DNA of 43,279 nt, from positions 1-43,279 of the forward strand of contig JAQWHO010000406.1 in NCBI GenBank assembly GCA_029249355.1, read 5' to 3'. The notes beneath the pieces are model-generated. The model made no database searches. It was not told where the DNA came from and saw only the letters and a program-made list of their open reading frames with translations. The DNA is from Thalassotalea sp. GTDB taxonomy: Bacteria; Pseudomonadota; Gammaproteobacteria; Enterobacterales; Alteromonadaceae. The position numbers and the translations under genes were made by a program. Positions 1 through 8,904 of this stretch are shown in pieces (position 1 is the stretch's first letter; each line of letters starts with the position of its first letter).

Positions 1-920
1 CCATTGCTAAAGCATATGCGAGTGCAACTGGTGGTGATAGAGCCGGTGTTCTTGAATCATCATTCATCGCTGAAGTTAAGTCTGACTTAATGGGCGAGCA
101 AACCATTTTATGTGGCATGTTACAAACAGCTGCAGTGTTAGGCCATAAGCAATTAGTTGCTCAAGGTATGGACGCAGCTTACGCACGTAAGTTATTACAA
201 TACGGCATTGAAACAACCACTGAAGGCTTAAAGCACGGCGGCATCACTAACATGATGGACCGTTTATCAAACCCTGCAAAAATTAAAGCGTTTGATATGT
301 CTGAAGAATTAAAAGTTATTTTACGTCCATTATTTGAAAAGCATATGGATGACATTATTGAAGGTCGCTTCTCTGCCACTATGATGGAAGATTGGGCGAA
401 CGATGATGCTAACTTATTAAAATGGCGCGAAGAAACAGCTGAGTCTTCTTTCGAGAAAGCAGCAGATTGCGACATTGAAATTACTGAACAAGAATATTAC
501 GACAAAGGTATTTTCGTAGTAGCTATGGTTAAAGCAGGTGTTGAACTAGCGTTTGAAGCGATGGTTGCTGCTGGCATTATTGAAGAGTCTGCTTATTATG
601 AGTCACTTCATGAAACGCCATTGATTGCTAACTGTATTGCACGTAACAAATTATACGAAATGAACGTAGTAATTTCTGATACGGCTGAATACGGTAACTA
701 CTTATTTACTCATGCTGCACAGCCATTACTTGCTGATTATGCAAGCAAATTATCACTTGAAGAATTAGGTGAAGGCTTAAAAGAAAATTCAAACGGCGTA
801 GATAACGTTCGTTTAATTGAAGTAAACGAAGCTATTCGCAGCCATGGTGTTGAAAGCGTAGGTAAAACATTACGTGGTTATATGACTGATATGAAGCGTA
901 TCGTTGAGTCAAATCTTTAA
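1..920 (+). CDS. ilvC: Ketol-acid reductoisomerase, 3' portion (5' truncated by window edge)
   Basis: Open frame from base 3 ([41 protein letters not shown]...) continuing through ORF 90..920; matches class II KARI C-terminal region. Confidence 0.95.
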   Translation, partial: IAKAYASATGGDRAGVLESSFIAEVKSDLMGEQTILCGMLQTAAVLGHKQLVAQGMDAAYARKLLQYGIETTTEGLKHGGITNMMDRLSNPAKIKAFDMSEELKVILRPLFEKHMDDIIEGRFSATMMEDWANDDANLLKWREETAESSFEKAADCDIEITEQEYYDKGIFVVAMVKAGVELAFEAMVAAGIIEESAYYESLHETPLIANCIARNKLYEMNVVISDTAEYGNYLFTHAAQPLLADYASKLSLEELGEGLKENSNGVDNVRLIEVNEAIRSHGVESVGKTLRGYMTDMKRIVESNL

Positions 921-944
921 TATTTAAAATATCCAACATTGCAG

Positions 945-980
945 CAGAATAACGAAAAACACAGCTTTGTCGTTATTCTG
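945..980. terminator. Hairpin after ilvC (11-bp stem CAGAATAACGA/TCGTTATTCTG), weak T tract
   Basis: Perfect inverted repeat read directly at 945-955 and 970-980, just after the ilvC stop. Confidence 0.5.
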
Positions 981-1029
981 TTAATGAAATTATTTTAAAT
1001 GAGATAGTTTATTGCTCGCTGCAATGTAG

Positions 1030-1063
1030 CGGTATTGGTTTCTGGAGCCAATACCGTTTTTTT
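1030..1063 (+). terminator. Rho-independent terminator
   Basis: CGGTATTGG-(9 nt)-CCAATACCG followed by TTTTTTT. Confidence 0.8.
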
Positions 1064-1141
1064 ATGTAAAAAACACAACCAAATGGTGCTTCTTGCACAA
1101 AATATCGTCCCACATTAAACAAATATAAATTAGGAATAAAC

Positions 1142-1453
1142 ATGTCAGAATTTAATAATGTAACAGTAGGTATCGCAGCAAATGTATATTTTGATGGCAA
1201 TGTTACCAGCCGCAAAGTAACTTTTGCCGATGGTAGTTTTAAAACGTTAGGTATTATGATGTCAGGCGAATATACCTTTGGTACAGAAGCAGCTGAACTC
1301 ATGGAAATAACGGCAGGCGATATTTTAGTATTGCTACCAAATAGTGAAGAATGGCTAGCTATTAAAGGTGGTCAATCGTTTAACGTACCTGCTAATGCGA
1401 GCTTTAAAGTTAAAGTAAACACATTAACAGACTATTGTTGTTCATATTTATAA
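1142..1453 (+). CDS. ppnP: Pyrimidine/purine nucleoside phosphorylase (DUF1255/YaiE family)
   Basis: 103 aa: MSEFNNVTVGIAANVYFDGNVTSRKVTFADGSFKTLGIMMSGEYTFGTEAAELMEITAGD...; typical PpnP. Confidence 0.92.
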   Translation: MSEFNNVTVGIAANVYFDGNVTSRKVTFADGSFKTLGIMMSGEYTFGTEAAELMEITAGDILVLLPNSEEWLAIKGGQSFNVPANASFKVKVNTLTDYCCSYL

Positions 1454-1515
1454 CGTCCGACTTTGATATCGAATAAGAAGTTTGCTTGCAAAGTGAATTT
1501 CTTATTTGTTGTATA

Positions 1516-3354
1516 CTAACGAGTAACAACAACATTTCGTCCCTTTTCTTTTGCTTGATAAAGCAAATGGTCGGCATCAGCAATCGCTTCATCAAGGTTT
1601 TTTTGCTCCTGACAACAAATAACACCAATGCTCACAGAAAGCGCTACCGGATCTATTTCAGCTAAATATGCCTGATGTATATCCATTCTAATTTTTTCAG
1701 CAATTTTTCGTGCAGAATTTTGATCTTTATTTTTCAAAATAACTAAAAATTCATCTCCGCCTAGCCTACCTATAATAGAATTTTTAGGTAAGTTTTCTTG
1801 GCACTTTTCAACAACGAGTTTAATGGCCAAATCACCCGCGTAATGTCCTTTTGTATCATTAATACTTTTAAAGTTATCGATATCAAACAAGAGAATTGAA
1901 ACTTTAACGTTCTTTAATCGCATATCATTAAGAGCCCGTTCCCCTTCTTCAAAAAGGAAACGGCGATTAAACACCCCAGTTAAATAATCTGTGCGCGCAT
2001 GATACTTAAAATATTGACGCGTTTTAAATAAGTAAAAACTGAAAACTGAAACGCCTAATATGAGAAACAGCGCGAACACTAAAAAAAGATAAATAGTATT
2101 TTTATCAGTTTTCGCCTTCTCAATATTAAGCTCTTGTATTTCTATGGTTTTTTCTAAAAGTGTTTTATCTAATTCTGTGAGACTTTGAGAGTTTAATAAA
2201 GCTGTACTTTGCACGGCATGCTTGAGGAATAATCTTCTTTCGTTCCTCTCATGATCAATTTGTTCATACATTTTCATCATTGCTGCTGGGTATTGCCCCT
2301 TTTGATAAGCAATAAACGCATTAACGATATTCGACTTTATTTAGTGTTCTGGAAATTTTTCTTTTAATTCTATGACAAGCTTAAGTGCTTGAGCGATTTC
2401 CCCCAAACGAAAATAATTGGAGATATTGACTTCATAAGCCTTTTTAACAAAGAAATTCTCCTGAGTATTATCTTGCTCACTTAATGCTAAGGTGTATGAA
2501 TGAGTACTATTTTTTATTTCACCTTTAGCATGAGCCAAATGACCTGAATTATAATGAGCAAAAAACAAAAAATCTTTAAAACTTTTTTGTTGTTCAGTCA
2601 GGGTGAACATTTCATCAACATGCTGCTGAGCAATTTCATATTCACGCATGTTGATAGCAGTATTCGTTAAACTATGAAGCATATTAAACATATCTTGATA
2701 ATCATTGACCAACCCCCATTGGTTATAGGCATTTAACAAATATTCGTAGGCTTGTGAGTACAATTGATTTCGATCATATATCACGCCAGATGCGTTATAA
2801 ATCATCGCATGGGTATTCGGTGATAAATTGTGCTTTTTAGCAAGCTTCAATGCTTGGTCTAATAGAGACAATCCTGTTGAAAAATTGGCTTTATCATTTT
2901 GAAAACAAAACGCATATTGAACATTCGCCCTCACTTGCAAATCTATTGAAATCGACTCATTAAGTGAGTTATAAGCCAACTCTCTATCAGGACAATATTT
3001 TTCAGTATCGTATGTTTGTAAATAAATGATGTAAGAGCGCTGAATCAAAGAATTAATATATAATTCTCTGTGCGATTCAAGTGATGAGCTGAGTAATTCA
3101 ATGGATTGACTATAGACGTCAAAGGATTCGGTTAATTTATTGTTCTCTTCTAAAGCAAGACCTAATGCTAACCAGTATTGAGCTTTTACGGAAAGGCCTT
3201 GATCGAGATATTTTTGTTCATTCTCTTGTAAAAAACTTAATCGTGCTTGCGGATCTTCTAATGATGCCAGTGTTTCTTCCAAAAATTTAATATCATTTGC
3301 ATGAAGATCAACCATAAAAACAAAAAATATAAACAAGATGAAAACGGCTTTCAT
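1516..3354 (-). pseudogene. TPR-transmembrane-GGDEF diguanylate cyclase interrupted by one in-frame TAA (2341-2343)
   Basis: ORF 2341..3354 (signal peptide + TPR-like repeats) and ORF 1516..2280 (TM + GGDEF, RLGGDEF) are in the same frame. The 60 nt between them is open: ...EKFPEH*IKSNIVNAFIAYQKGQYPAAMMKMYEQIDHERN... Confidence 0.75.
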
Positions 3355-3634
3355 TTATTACTCAAAAGTTTAATTATATTAATAACAAAGCTAGCACTTT
3401 AATGACTATTTTTCTATTCAGGACACGACGGTCTTACAGGCAATAGTCACTTTCTAATGCTAATAGCATAAATAATAAGTGCTTCTAGATATTAACAAAT
3501 AATCAAAACTACGAAAGAGAAATTGGACAAGTTTATTATTTTATTTGTGCATTAGTTCACAATTTCATTAATTCCTATAGAAGGAGCTGCAGTTAAGCTA
3601 TTATCACCATAAAATAATGTCATAAGTAAATATC

Positions 3635-4030
3635 ATGAAATTAACCAAAACAACGCAAAAGCTTGATAATAATATTTGTAAAGCATTAACTATTGCGTGC
3701 GAAAACTCATTACATGAGATTGCAGGTTTCTGTTGGTTAACGCATCGGGCAAACTATACAAATTTTCCTGCGAGTTTAATTGTCACCTGTGTTTTTAACA
3801 CAGAAGAAGATATTGAAATAATGAAGGCAAATGATCTCGCCAAAGGTTTCCAACAAGACATTCAAAAACAACTACTCAAGATTGGCGTTATATTAAAGAA
3901 TATTAACCAAAGCATTCACTTTGATAGCGAAGAGGCGTGTGAAAAGCATCACCAAGGCCAATGGAATGAACGATTGAAATTAAATACTGCAAAACAAAAA
4001 CCCACAAAGAACAATCGATTCAAACATTAG
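3635..4030 (+). CDS. Conserved hypothetical protein, 131 aa
   Basis: Continuous ORF, no close overlap with other genes; family not recognised with certainty. Confidence 0.7.
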   Translation: MKLTKTTQKLDNNICKALTIACENSLHEIAGFCWLTHRANYTNFPASLIVTCVFNTEEDIEIMKANDLAKGFQQDIQKQLLKIGVILKNINQSIHFDSEEACEKHHQGQWNERLKLNTAKQKPTKNNRFKH

Positions 4031-4119
4031 ATTAAATTTTACCACCAATATTAAAAGTTCTATCCAGCATTATTACGAATCGAACAACTAAATATTGGTG
4101 TAGGCAAACTGGCGATCAA

Positions 4120-4587
4120 TTACAACTTTTTGCCGAGCCGCTTTTCAATCTGTTTCTTTTCCCAATCAGCACCAAAAAAAGAATACACTTCAAAAACACC
4201 AAGTCCATGAGACAAAACGCCAATTCCCCACCCCATTGCTACCCACCAAGCCCATATATATTCAGGATTTGTAAAATAATTAAGAATAAACAGACCTGCC
4301 ATTACCACTGCATAATTTATAAGGTGAGTATAAAAGTCTTTAATGTCTTTTACATGCTCAATAACACTAATTTCTTGTTCTGAAAGCTTGTCGCTGTTAT
4401 CCATAGTTTTTCCCTCTTGTAATTCAGATAATGGAATTTCAAAAACAGCTGCTAAAGATTTTAATGACTCTAAACCCGCATTTTGTCCTCTTTCAATGCG
4501 CTGGATAGTTCGAATACTTAAACCACTAAATTGTGAAAGTTGCTCTTGTGACCAAGCATGCTTTAATCTTAATTTTCGAACGATCAT
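4120..4587 (-). CDS. XRE-family HTH protein with C-terminal 2TM-type membrane domain
   Basis: N-term MIVRKLRLKHAWSQEQLSQFSGLSIRTIQRIERGQNAGLESLKSLAAVFEI (HTH_3); C-term VKDIKDFYTHLINYAVVMAGLFILNYFTNPEYIWAWWVAMGWGIGVLSHGLGVF (2TM-like). Confidence 0.88.
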   Translation of the reverse strand: MIVRKLRLKHAWSQEQLSQFSGLSIRTIQRIERGQNAGLESLKSLAAVFEIPLSELQEGKTMDNSDKLSEQEISVIEHVKDIKDFYTHLINYAVVMAGLFILNYFTNPEYIWAWWVAMGWGIGVLSHGLGVFEVYSFFGADWEKKQIEKRLGKKL

Positions 4588-4604
4588 TTTAAATCCTTAA
4601 TCAG

Positions 4605-4628
4605 TTGTTCAGTCATTATTATGAACAA
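4605..4628. promoter_or_regulatory. Inverted repeat TTGTTCA-N10-TGAACAA upstream of the XRE gene; candidate operator
   Basis: Perfect 7-bp half-sites starting 18 nt upstream of the XRE start codon. Confidence 0.4.
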
Positions 4629-4978
4629 CCTGAACTACAAGTGTTACGTCACCATGGCGACAAATACATGACAGCCCAATAAAAACGTGATGGGTGGTAA
4701 CAAAATTTTATATCATTATTGTAGGTTAGTTAAAAATAACGTCATTATCCATAGATAAATAACCATAACTAATGAATTAAGAATTTACTTTTAAATACAC
4801 AACTTTCAACACAGGGAAATGTGAACTAGATGACTTAAAGTTGAAAAATGGTAAAGTGTCGATATATCGTCGTGACAATATTTCATTATTGAGTTTTGTA
4901 AAATTGTTATACCGACTATAAAAAACAATACTGAAACTATTTAATACCTCTAACTAATTTAAACGCAATAGGAAGACA

Positions 4979-5299
4979 ATGAGTAACAAAATTTTTGCTG
5001 ATTTACAACGCATGGTTATGATCGCTAATGAAGAGTTTTTACTTGATAATCCTCAAAATAAAACAGAAGTAGGTTTACAAACTTCAATGAGAGATGAAGG
5101 ATTTATGGCTGATGGTGTGGTATTAGACCAACACTCAACATCAAAAAGAATCGTTTTTCATATGCATGACAATCACCCTGGTGTTGTCGGTTATGCTGCA
5201 GGTTTTTCAAACCGTGAAACTAAAACGGAAATGAAGTCTATTGAACTAGAAAAAGTCACCATTGCTTTTATTAAAGAACAAATGAAAAATCATTTTTAA
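4979..5299 (+). CDS. Hypothetical protein, 106 aa
   Basis: ORF preceded by a purine-rich stretch (aataggaagacaATG); family not recognised. Confidence 0.65.
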   Translation: MSNKIFADLQRMVMIANEEFLLDNPQNKTEVGLQTSMRDEGFMADGVVLDQHSTSKRIVFHMHDNHPGVVGYAAGFSNRETKTEMKSIELEKVTIAFIKEQMKNHF

Positions 5300-5317
5300 A
5301 ATAATTAGAGTAAAGGC

Positions 5318-5347
5318 TTTACTTTTATAGAGCAGTTGCTCTATACT
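5318..5347 (+). promoter_or_regulatory. Sigma70-like promoter (TTTACT-N18-TATACT) for candidate sRNA
   Basis: -35-like TTTACT 5318-5323 and -10-like TATACT 5342-5347, 18-nt spacer; predicted +1 G at about 5354. Confidence 0.5.
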
Positions 5348-5353
5348 GCATTT

Positions 5354-5440
5354 GTTCCTAGCGAACGCCTGTTGTAATAATTTGATATTCTAGCTTTCCC
5401 CAAAGCTACACAACCGAAGATTTTATCTTCGGTTTTTTTT
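5354..5440 (+). ncRNA. Candidate intergenic small RNA (about 87 nt)
   Basis: Promoter immediately upstream; 5' GTTC-CTAGC-GAAC hairpin; internal TAGCTTT-CCCC-AAAGCTA hairpin (5391-5408); terminator AACCGAAGAT-TTT-ATCTTCGGTT + T run. No credible ORF on the + strand. Confidence 0.5.
5412..5440 (+). terminator. Rho-independent terminator
   Basis: AACCGAAGAT TTT ATCTTCGGTT followed by a T run. Confidence 0.85.
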
Positions 5441-5675
5441 GCTTCAAATTCTTTGAATGTGATTATCACTATATAGATCCGATTAATGGTGTGTGTTCGA
5501 TAAAACCTGTAGCAACCGCCAAAACCATCATCGAATAAATAGTGGCGACATCGTGACAAACTCAAACTCTATAAATTGATATATGTTACTACGCACATTG
5601 TTTGGGAGTGAACGCATATTAAAGCAGCTTATTTTAATAAGCTAAAACAAATAAGTGTTTATTGATCTTCGCCAG

Positions 5676-6167
5676 CTATTCAGATTCTGGGGAATACAGC
5701 GATACAATCTCGACATTCACTGAGCGAGAACTCAACATACCCAACTGCTCCGCCGCCGCATAGCTTAAATCGATCACTCGGTCTGTATTAAATGGACCGC
5801 GATCATTAATCCTTACGATGACTACCCGTCCATTCTCAGTATTCGTTACACGTACATCTGTCGGAATAGGTAGTGTTGGGTGTGCGGCCGTCATCGCATA
5901 CATATCATAAGGTTCACCGCTAAAGGTCTTATGACCGTGATACTTTTCCCCATACCAAGAGGCATTTCCTGTTTGTTTAAACCCCTCGGAACTGTCTAAC
6001 ACTTCGTAAGTTACTCCCAATACTATGTAGGGAGTTCCATTCCCGAATTCAGACCGCGGTTGATACTTGGCACAACCAGTCACGCATATAACCAGTAATA
6101 CTAGAAGACTCTTCAAACAGAGAGAAAGACGGTAGACTAAATGGTTTTTAAGCATATTTTTTCTCAT
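5676..6167 (-). CDS. rlpA: RlpA-like septal ring lipoprotein (double-psi beta-barrel), no SPOR domain
   Basis: Lipobox-like LLVICVTGC; GNASWYGEKYHGHKTFSGEPYDMYAMTAAHPTLPIPTDVRVTN...VRINDRGPFNTDRVIDLSYAAAEQLG is typical RlpA DPBB; protein ends soon afterwards. Confidence 0.9.
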   Translation of the reverse strand: MRKNMLKNHLVYRLSLCLKSLLVLLVICVTGCAKYQPRSEFGNGTPYIVLGVTYEVLDSSEGFKQTGNASWYGEKYHGHKTFSGEPYDMYAMTAAHPTLPIPTDVRVTNTENGRVVIVRINDRGPFNTDRVIDLSYAAAEQLGMLSSRSVNVEIVSLYSPESE

Positions 6168-6428
6168 TACGTTCTGATTAAGTGTTTAAAAATGATATAT
6201 ATTTCTCACTCGGCATCTATCTCTAGCTAATATGTTATAGCTTATTGATAATAAGCTTCAATTAAGAAGAGTTCATATGTCACTCACACCTGCCGTTAAG
6301 CGTTTGATTTAACTTACACTATTTTACTGAATGTCACAAACGCGTCAAAGGGAATGTTAGATAGTCTGATTCTCATCCAGTGATTGATAATCTCAAGCAT
6401 TATGCTCAAACAAAACACCAATCACGAA

Positions 6429-6443
6429 TGATAGTAATTATCA
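6429..6443. promoter_or_regulatory. Fur box
   Basis: TGATAGTAATTATCA matches 7-1-7 TGATAATnATTATCA with one mismatch, upstream of a TonB receptor. Confidence 0.75.
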
Positions 6444-6516
6444 TTTGCGTTTGATATTTTACTTATATAGAATCGTTTTCTCTTTTTAACGCTCTCATAA
6501 CAAAAAAGTTAACGAC

Positions 6517-8859
6517 ATGAAATTTGATACTCAATTACAAAACAAAAATAGAATGGCATTAGGTGCTCACGCTATAGCAGCGGCACTGGCCATAGGAAGC
6601 ACTCAATTATACGCAGCAGAAAGTAGCGATGATTGTGATAAAGGCAATGGAATAGCTTGTGAATCAAAAAAAATTAATAAAACTGATGAAGCAATTGAAC
6701 GGATTGCGGTTCACGGCGTTAAGAGTTCAGTATATTTACACGAATCATCAGGCGACATACGTCGTGTAGCTGATTTAGTAGATACTCCACAAGTGATTAC
6801 CGTATTAACGCAAGACCAAATTTTAGAAGCTGGTAAAACTGACCTTAAAGATATTTTGGCGGCTCAAGCAGGTGTTACTTTAGGTACCGGTGAAAATGGT
6901 AACGCATTTGGTGATCGTTATATTATTCGTGGTCACGAAGCCCGTAGTGATATATTTGTTGATGGTTTAAGAGACCCAGGTATGACAACGCGTGAAAGTT
7001 TCGCCACTGAACGTGTTGAAATAACAAAAGGGCCAAGTTCAACATTTGCAGGTCGTGGTTCATCGGGTGGTGCGGTAAATAGTGTCACTAAAAAAGCATC
7101 CGTAGCTTATAACTTAGGACGCGTTGAAGCTGGTTTAGGAACGGATGAGTTTTCACGTATTACCGTAGATTATAATTTACCGCTTTCAGATATATCTGCG
7201 ATCCGTATCAATGCATTAAAGTCAGATAAAGACAAACCAGGCCGTGAAGGTATTTCAAGCGAAAGAACGGGGTTACAATTATCTGGCGTATATTTACCGA
7301 CATCAAAACTATCATTTACCGTTGATGGTTACTTTTTAGACGCTACTGATGTGCCTGATTTAGGTAGTTATTTCGATAGTGCTACTCGCAAACCCGTTGC
7401 CGACATTCCCGTTTATGCTCAAGAGTCAGATTTTCTTTCTTCGGAAGTTAAAACCCTGACATTACGCACTGAATATGAAGTGAATGATTATATCACTTTG
7501 TACAATGCAACTCGCATTGGTGAAACAGAAAACGGCTATATCACCACAGGCGCGAGAGGCACAACGCGCGCTGACTCAGACCCTGCTGCACCGGGCGCTG
7601 CAACGGTGAGTTTAAGTACTCACCAAGGTAACCAAAATGTAGATTATAAGAGCACACAATTTAATTTATTTTGGAATACTGATTTATTCAGTTTTGAAAA
7701 TAATTTTGTTTTTGGCCTTGAGTTTACCGACGAAAGTGTAGAAAACGGCGTTTACGATATTACCTACAACAACCCGACAAACTGCGTAACTTCAGGTCGT
7801 AGAGGTGATAGTAATAGCTATTGTATTACTGATGGTGCAGGTAACCAAGTTGATAATATTGGTCAACTATTGGGTAGAACTTTTGTTGATGACTATGATG
7901 ACGCTTCAATGAATATTGAAACAGTTTCTGCATATATGATGGACACGGTACATTTAACTGAGCAACTTGACCTGTATTATGGCCTTAGAGTTGATAACTT
8001 TGATTATAGTAACGATACATTAAGTCGAGGAACAGAAACGGCTTATGAATATTCAGACACAATGTACAATGGTAACATTGGTTTAATTTATGACCTGTCT
8101 GAGGATGTTAATATTTATGCTAATTACAGTACCGCAACTAACATCAACGGTGGTGAATCTGACTTAGGTGCAAGTTGTGGATATGGCGGTGTTTGTGGCA
8201 CTGCAACTCAAGTACCAGATTCAGATCCTGAGCGGGTAGAAAACTTAGAGTTAGGCACAAAATTGATGGCGTTCGATGATAAGTTCATGTTCACCGCGTC
8301 AATTTTTCAAATTACCAAAAGTGATGTAATGGAAAGTGTAGGTGCTGATGACTACGCTGCCCTTGGCACACTAAATACTGGCGAAAACAAAGTGAAAGGT
8401 ATTGAGATTGGTTTTGTTGGCAACATCACAGAAGCATTAAGTGTGCAGTTTTCTGCAACTTCTATGGACGCAGAAGTAATTGATTCTATTAATGAAAACA
8501 ATATAGGTTTAACCTTAAGTAACTTTGCAAAAGACAGTGTATATCTTCAAGTTAGATATGAGATAAACGACGCTTTAGTGATTGGTGGCGATTATGCTTA
8601 TCAAAGCGAAATGTACGCTGGCCAGCCTGATACAGCAGCGGGTTATGACAGCGAAAATAGTCGTTACAGCATTGTTGTTCCTGATTATCAAGTCGTTAAC
8701 TTATTTGCTAATTACTATGCAACAGATGCATTAACTTTTAGACTAAACATTGGCAATGCATTTGATGAAACATACTACACAGCCGCGTATCGCAGTGGCG
8801 CATTTATGTATTTAGGTAATGCGAATAACACTAAGCTAACAGCTACCTATGAGTTTTAA
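6517..8859 (+). CDS. TonB-dependent siderophore receptor (Fiu/catecholate-like)
   Basis: 780 aa: plug domain (DTPQVITVLTQDQILEAGKTDLKDILAAQAGVTLGTGENGNAFGDRYIIRGHEARSDIFVDGLRD), barrel, C-terminal aromatic (ATYEF). Confidence 0.92.
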   Translation: MKFDTQLQNKNRMALGAHAIAAALAIGSTQLYAAESSDDCDKGNGIACESKKINKTDEAIERIAVHGVKSSVYLHESSGDIRRVADLVDTPQVITVLTQDQILEAGKTDLKDILAAQAGVTLGTGENGNAFGDRYIIRGHEARSDIFVDGLRDPGMTTRESFATERVEITKGPSSTFAGRGSSGGAVNSVTKKASVAYNLGRVEAGLGTDEFSRITVDYNLPLSDISAIRINALKSDKDKPGREGISSERTGLQLSGVYLPTSKLSFTVDGYFLDATDVPDLGSYFDSATRKPVADIPVYAQESDFLSSEVKTLTLRTEYEVNDYITLYNATRIGETENGYITTGARGTTRADSDPAAPGAATVSLSTHQGNQNVDYKSTQFNLFWNTDLFSFENNFVFGLEFTDESVENGVYDITYNNPTNCVTSGRRGDSNSYCITDGAGNQVDNIGQLLGRTFVDDYDDASMNIETVSAYMMDTVHLTEQLDLYYGLRVDNFDYSNDTLSRGTETAYEYSDTMYNGNIGLIYDLSEDVNIYANYSTATNINGGESDLGASCGYGGVCGTATQVPDSDPERVENLELGTKLMAFDDKFMFTASIFQITKSDVMESVGADDYAALGTLNTGENKVKGIEIGFVGNITEALSVQFSATSMDAEVIDSINENNIGLTLSNFAKDSVYLQVRYEINDALVIGGDYAYQSEMYAGQPDTAAGYDSENSRYSIVVPDYQVVNLFANYYATDALTFRLNIGNAFDETYYTAAYRSGAFMYLGNANNTKLTATYEF

Positions 8860-8904
8860 TCTGAGTTAAAAGTAACTAGCAATAAGTAAAGAAAAGAGTA
8901 AAGC

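Noticed and set aside
179-475. 98-aa minus-strand ORF inside ilvC
   Set aside because: Antisense to a strongly conserved coding region; no independent evidence.
1009-1302. 97-aa minus-strand ORF over ppnP and its terminator
   Set aside because: Antisense shadow ORF spanning a terminator hairpin.
4343-4600. 85-aa plus-strand ORF antisense to the XRE gene
   Set aside because: Shadow ORF of the HTH gene.
5341-5565. ORF of 74 aa on minus strand
   Set aside because: Overlaps the sRNA/terminator structure and has low-complexity, non-protein-like composition; judged spurious.
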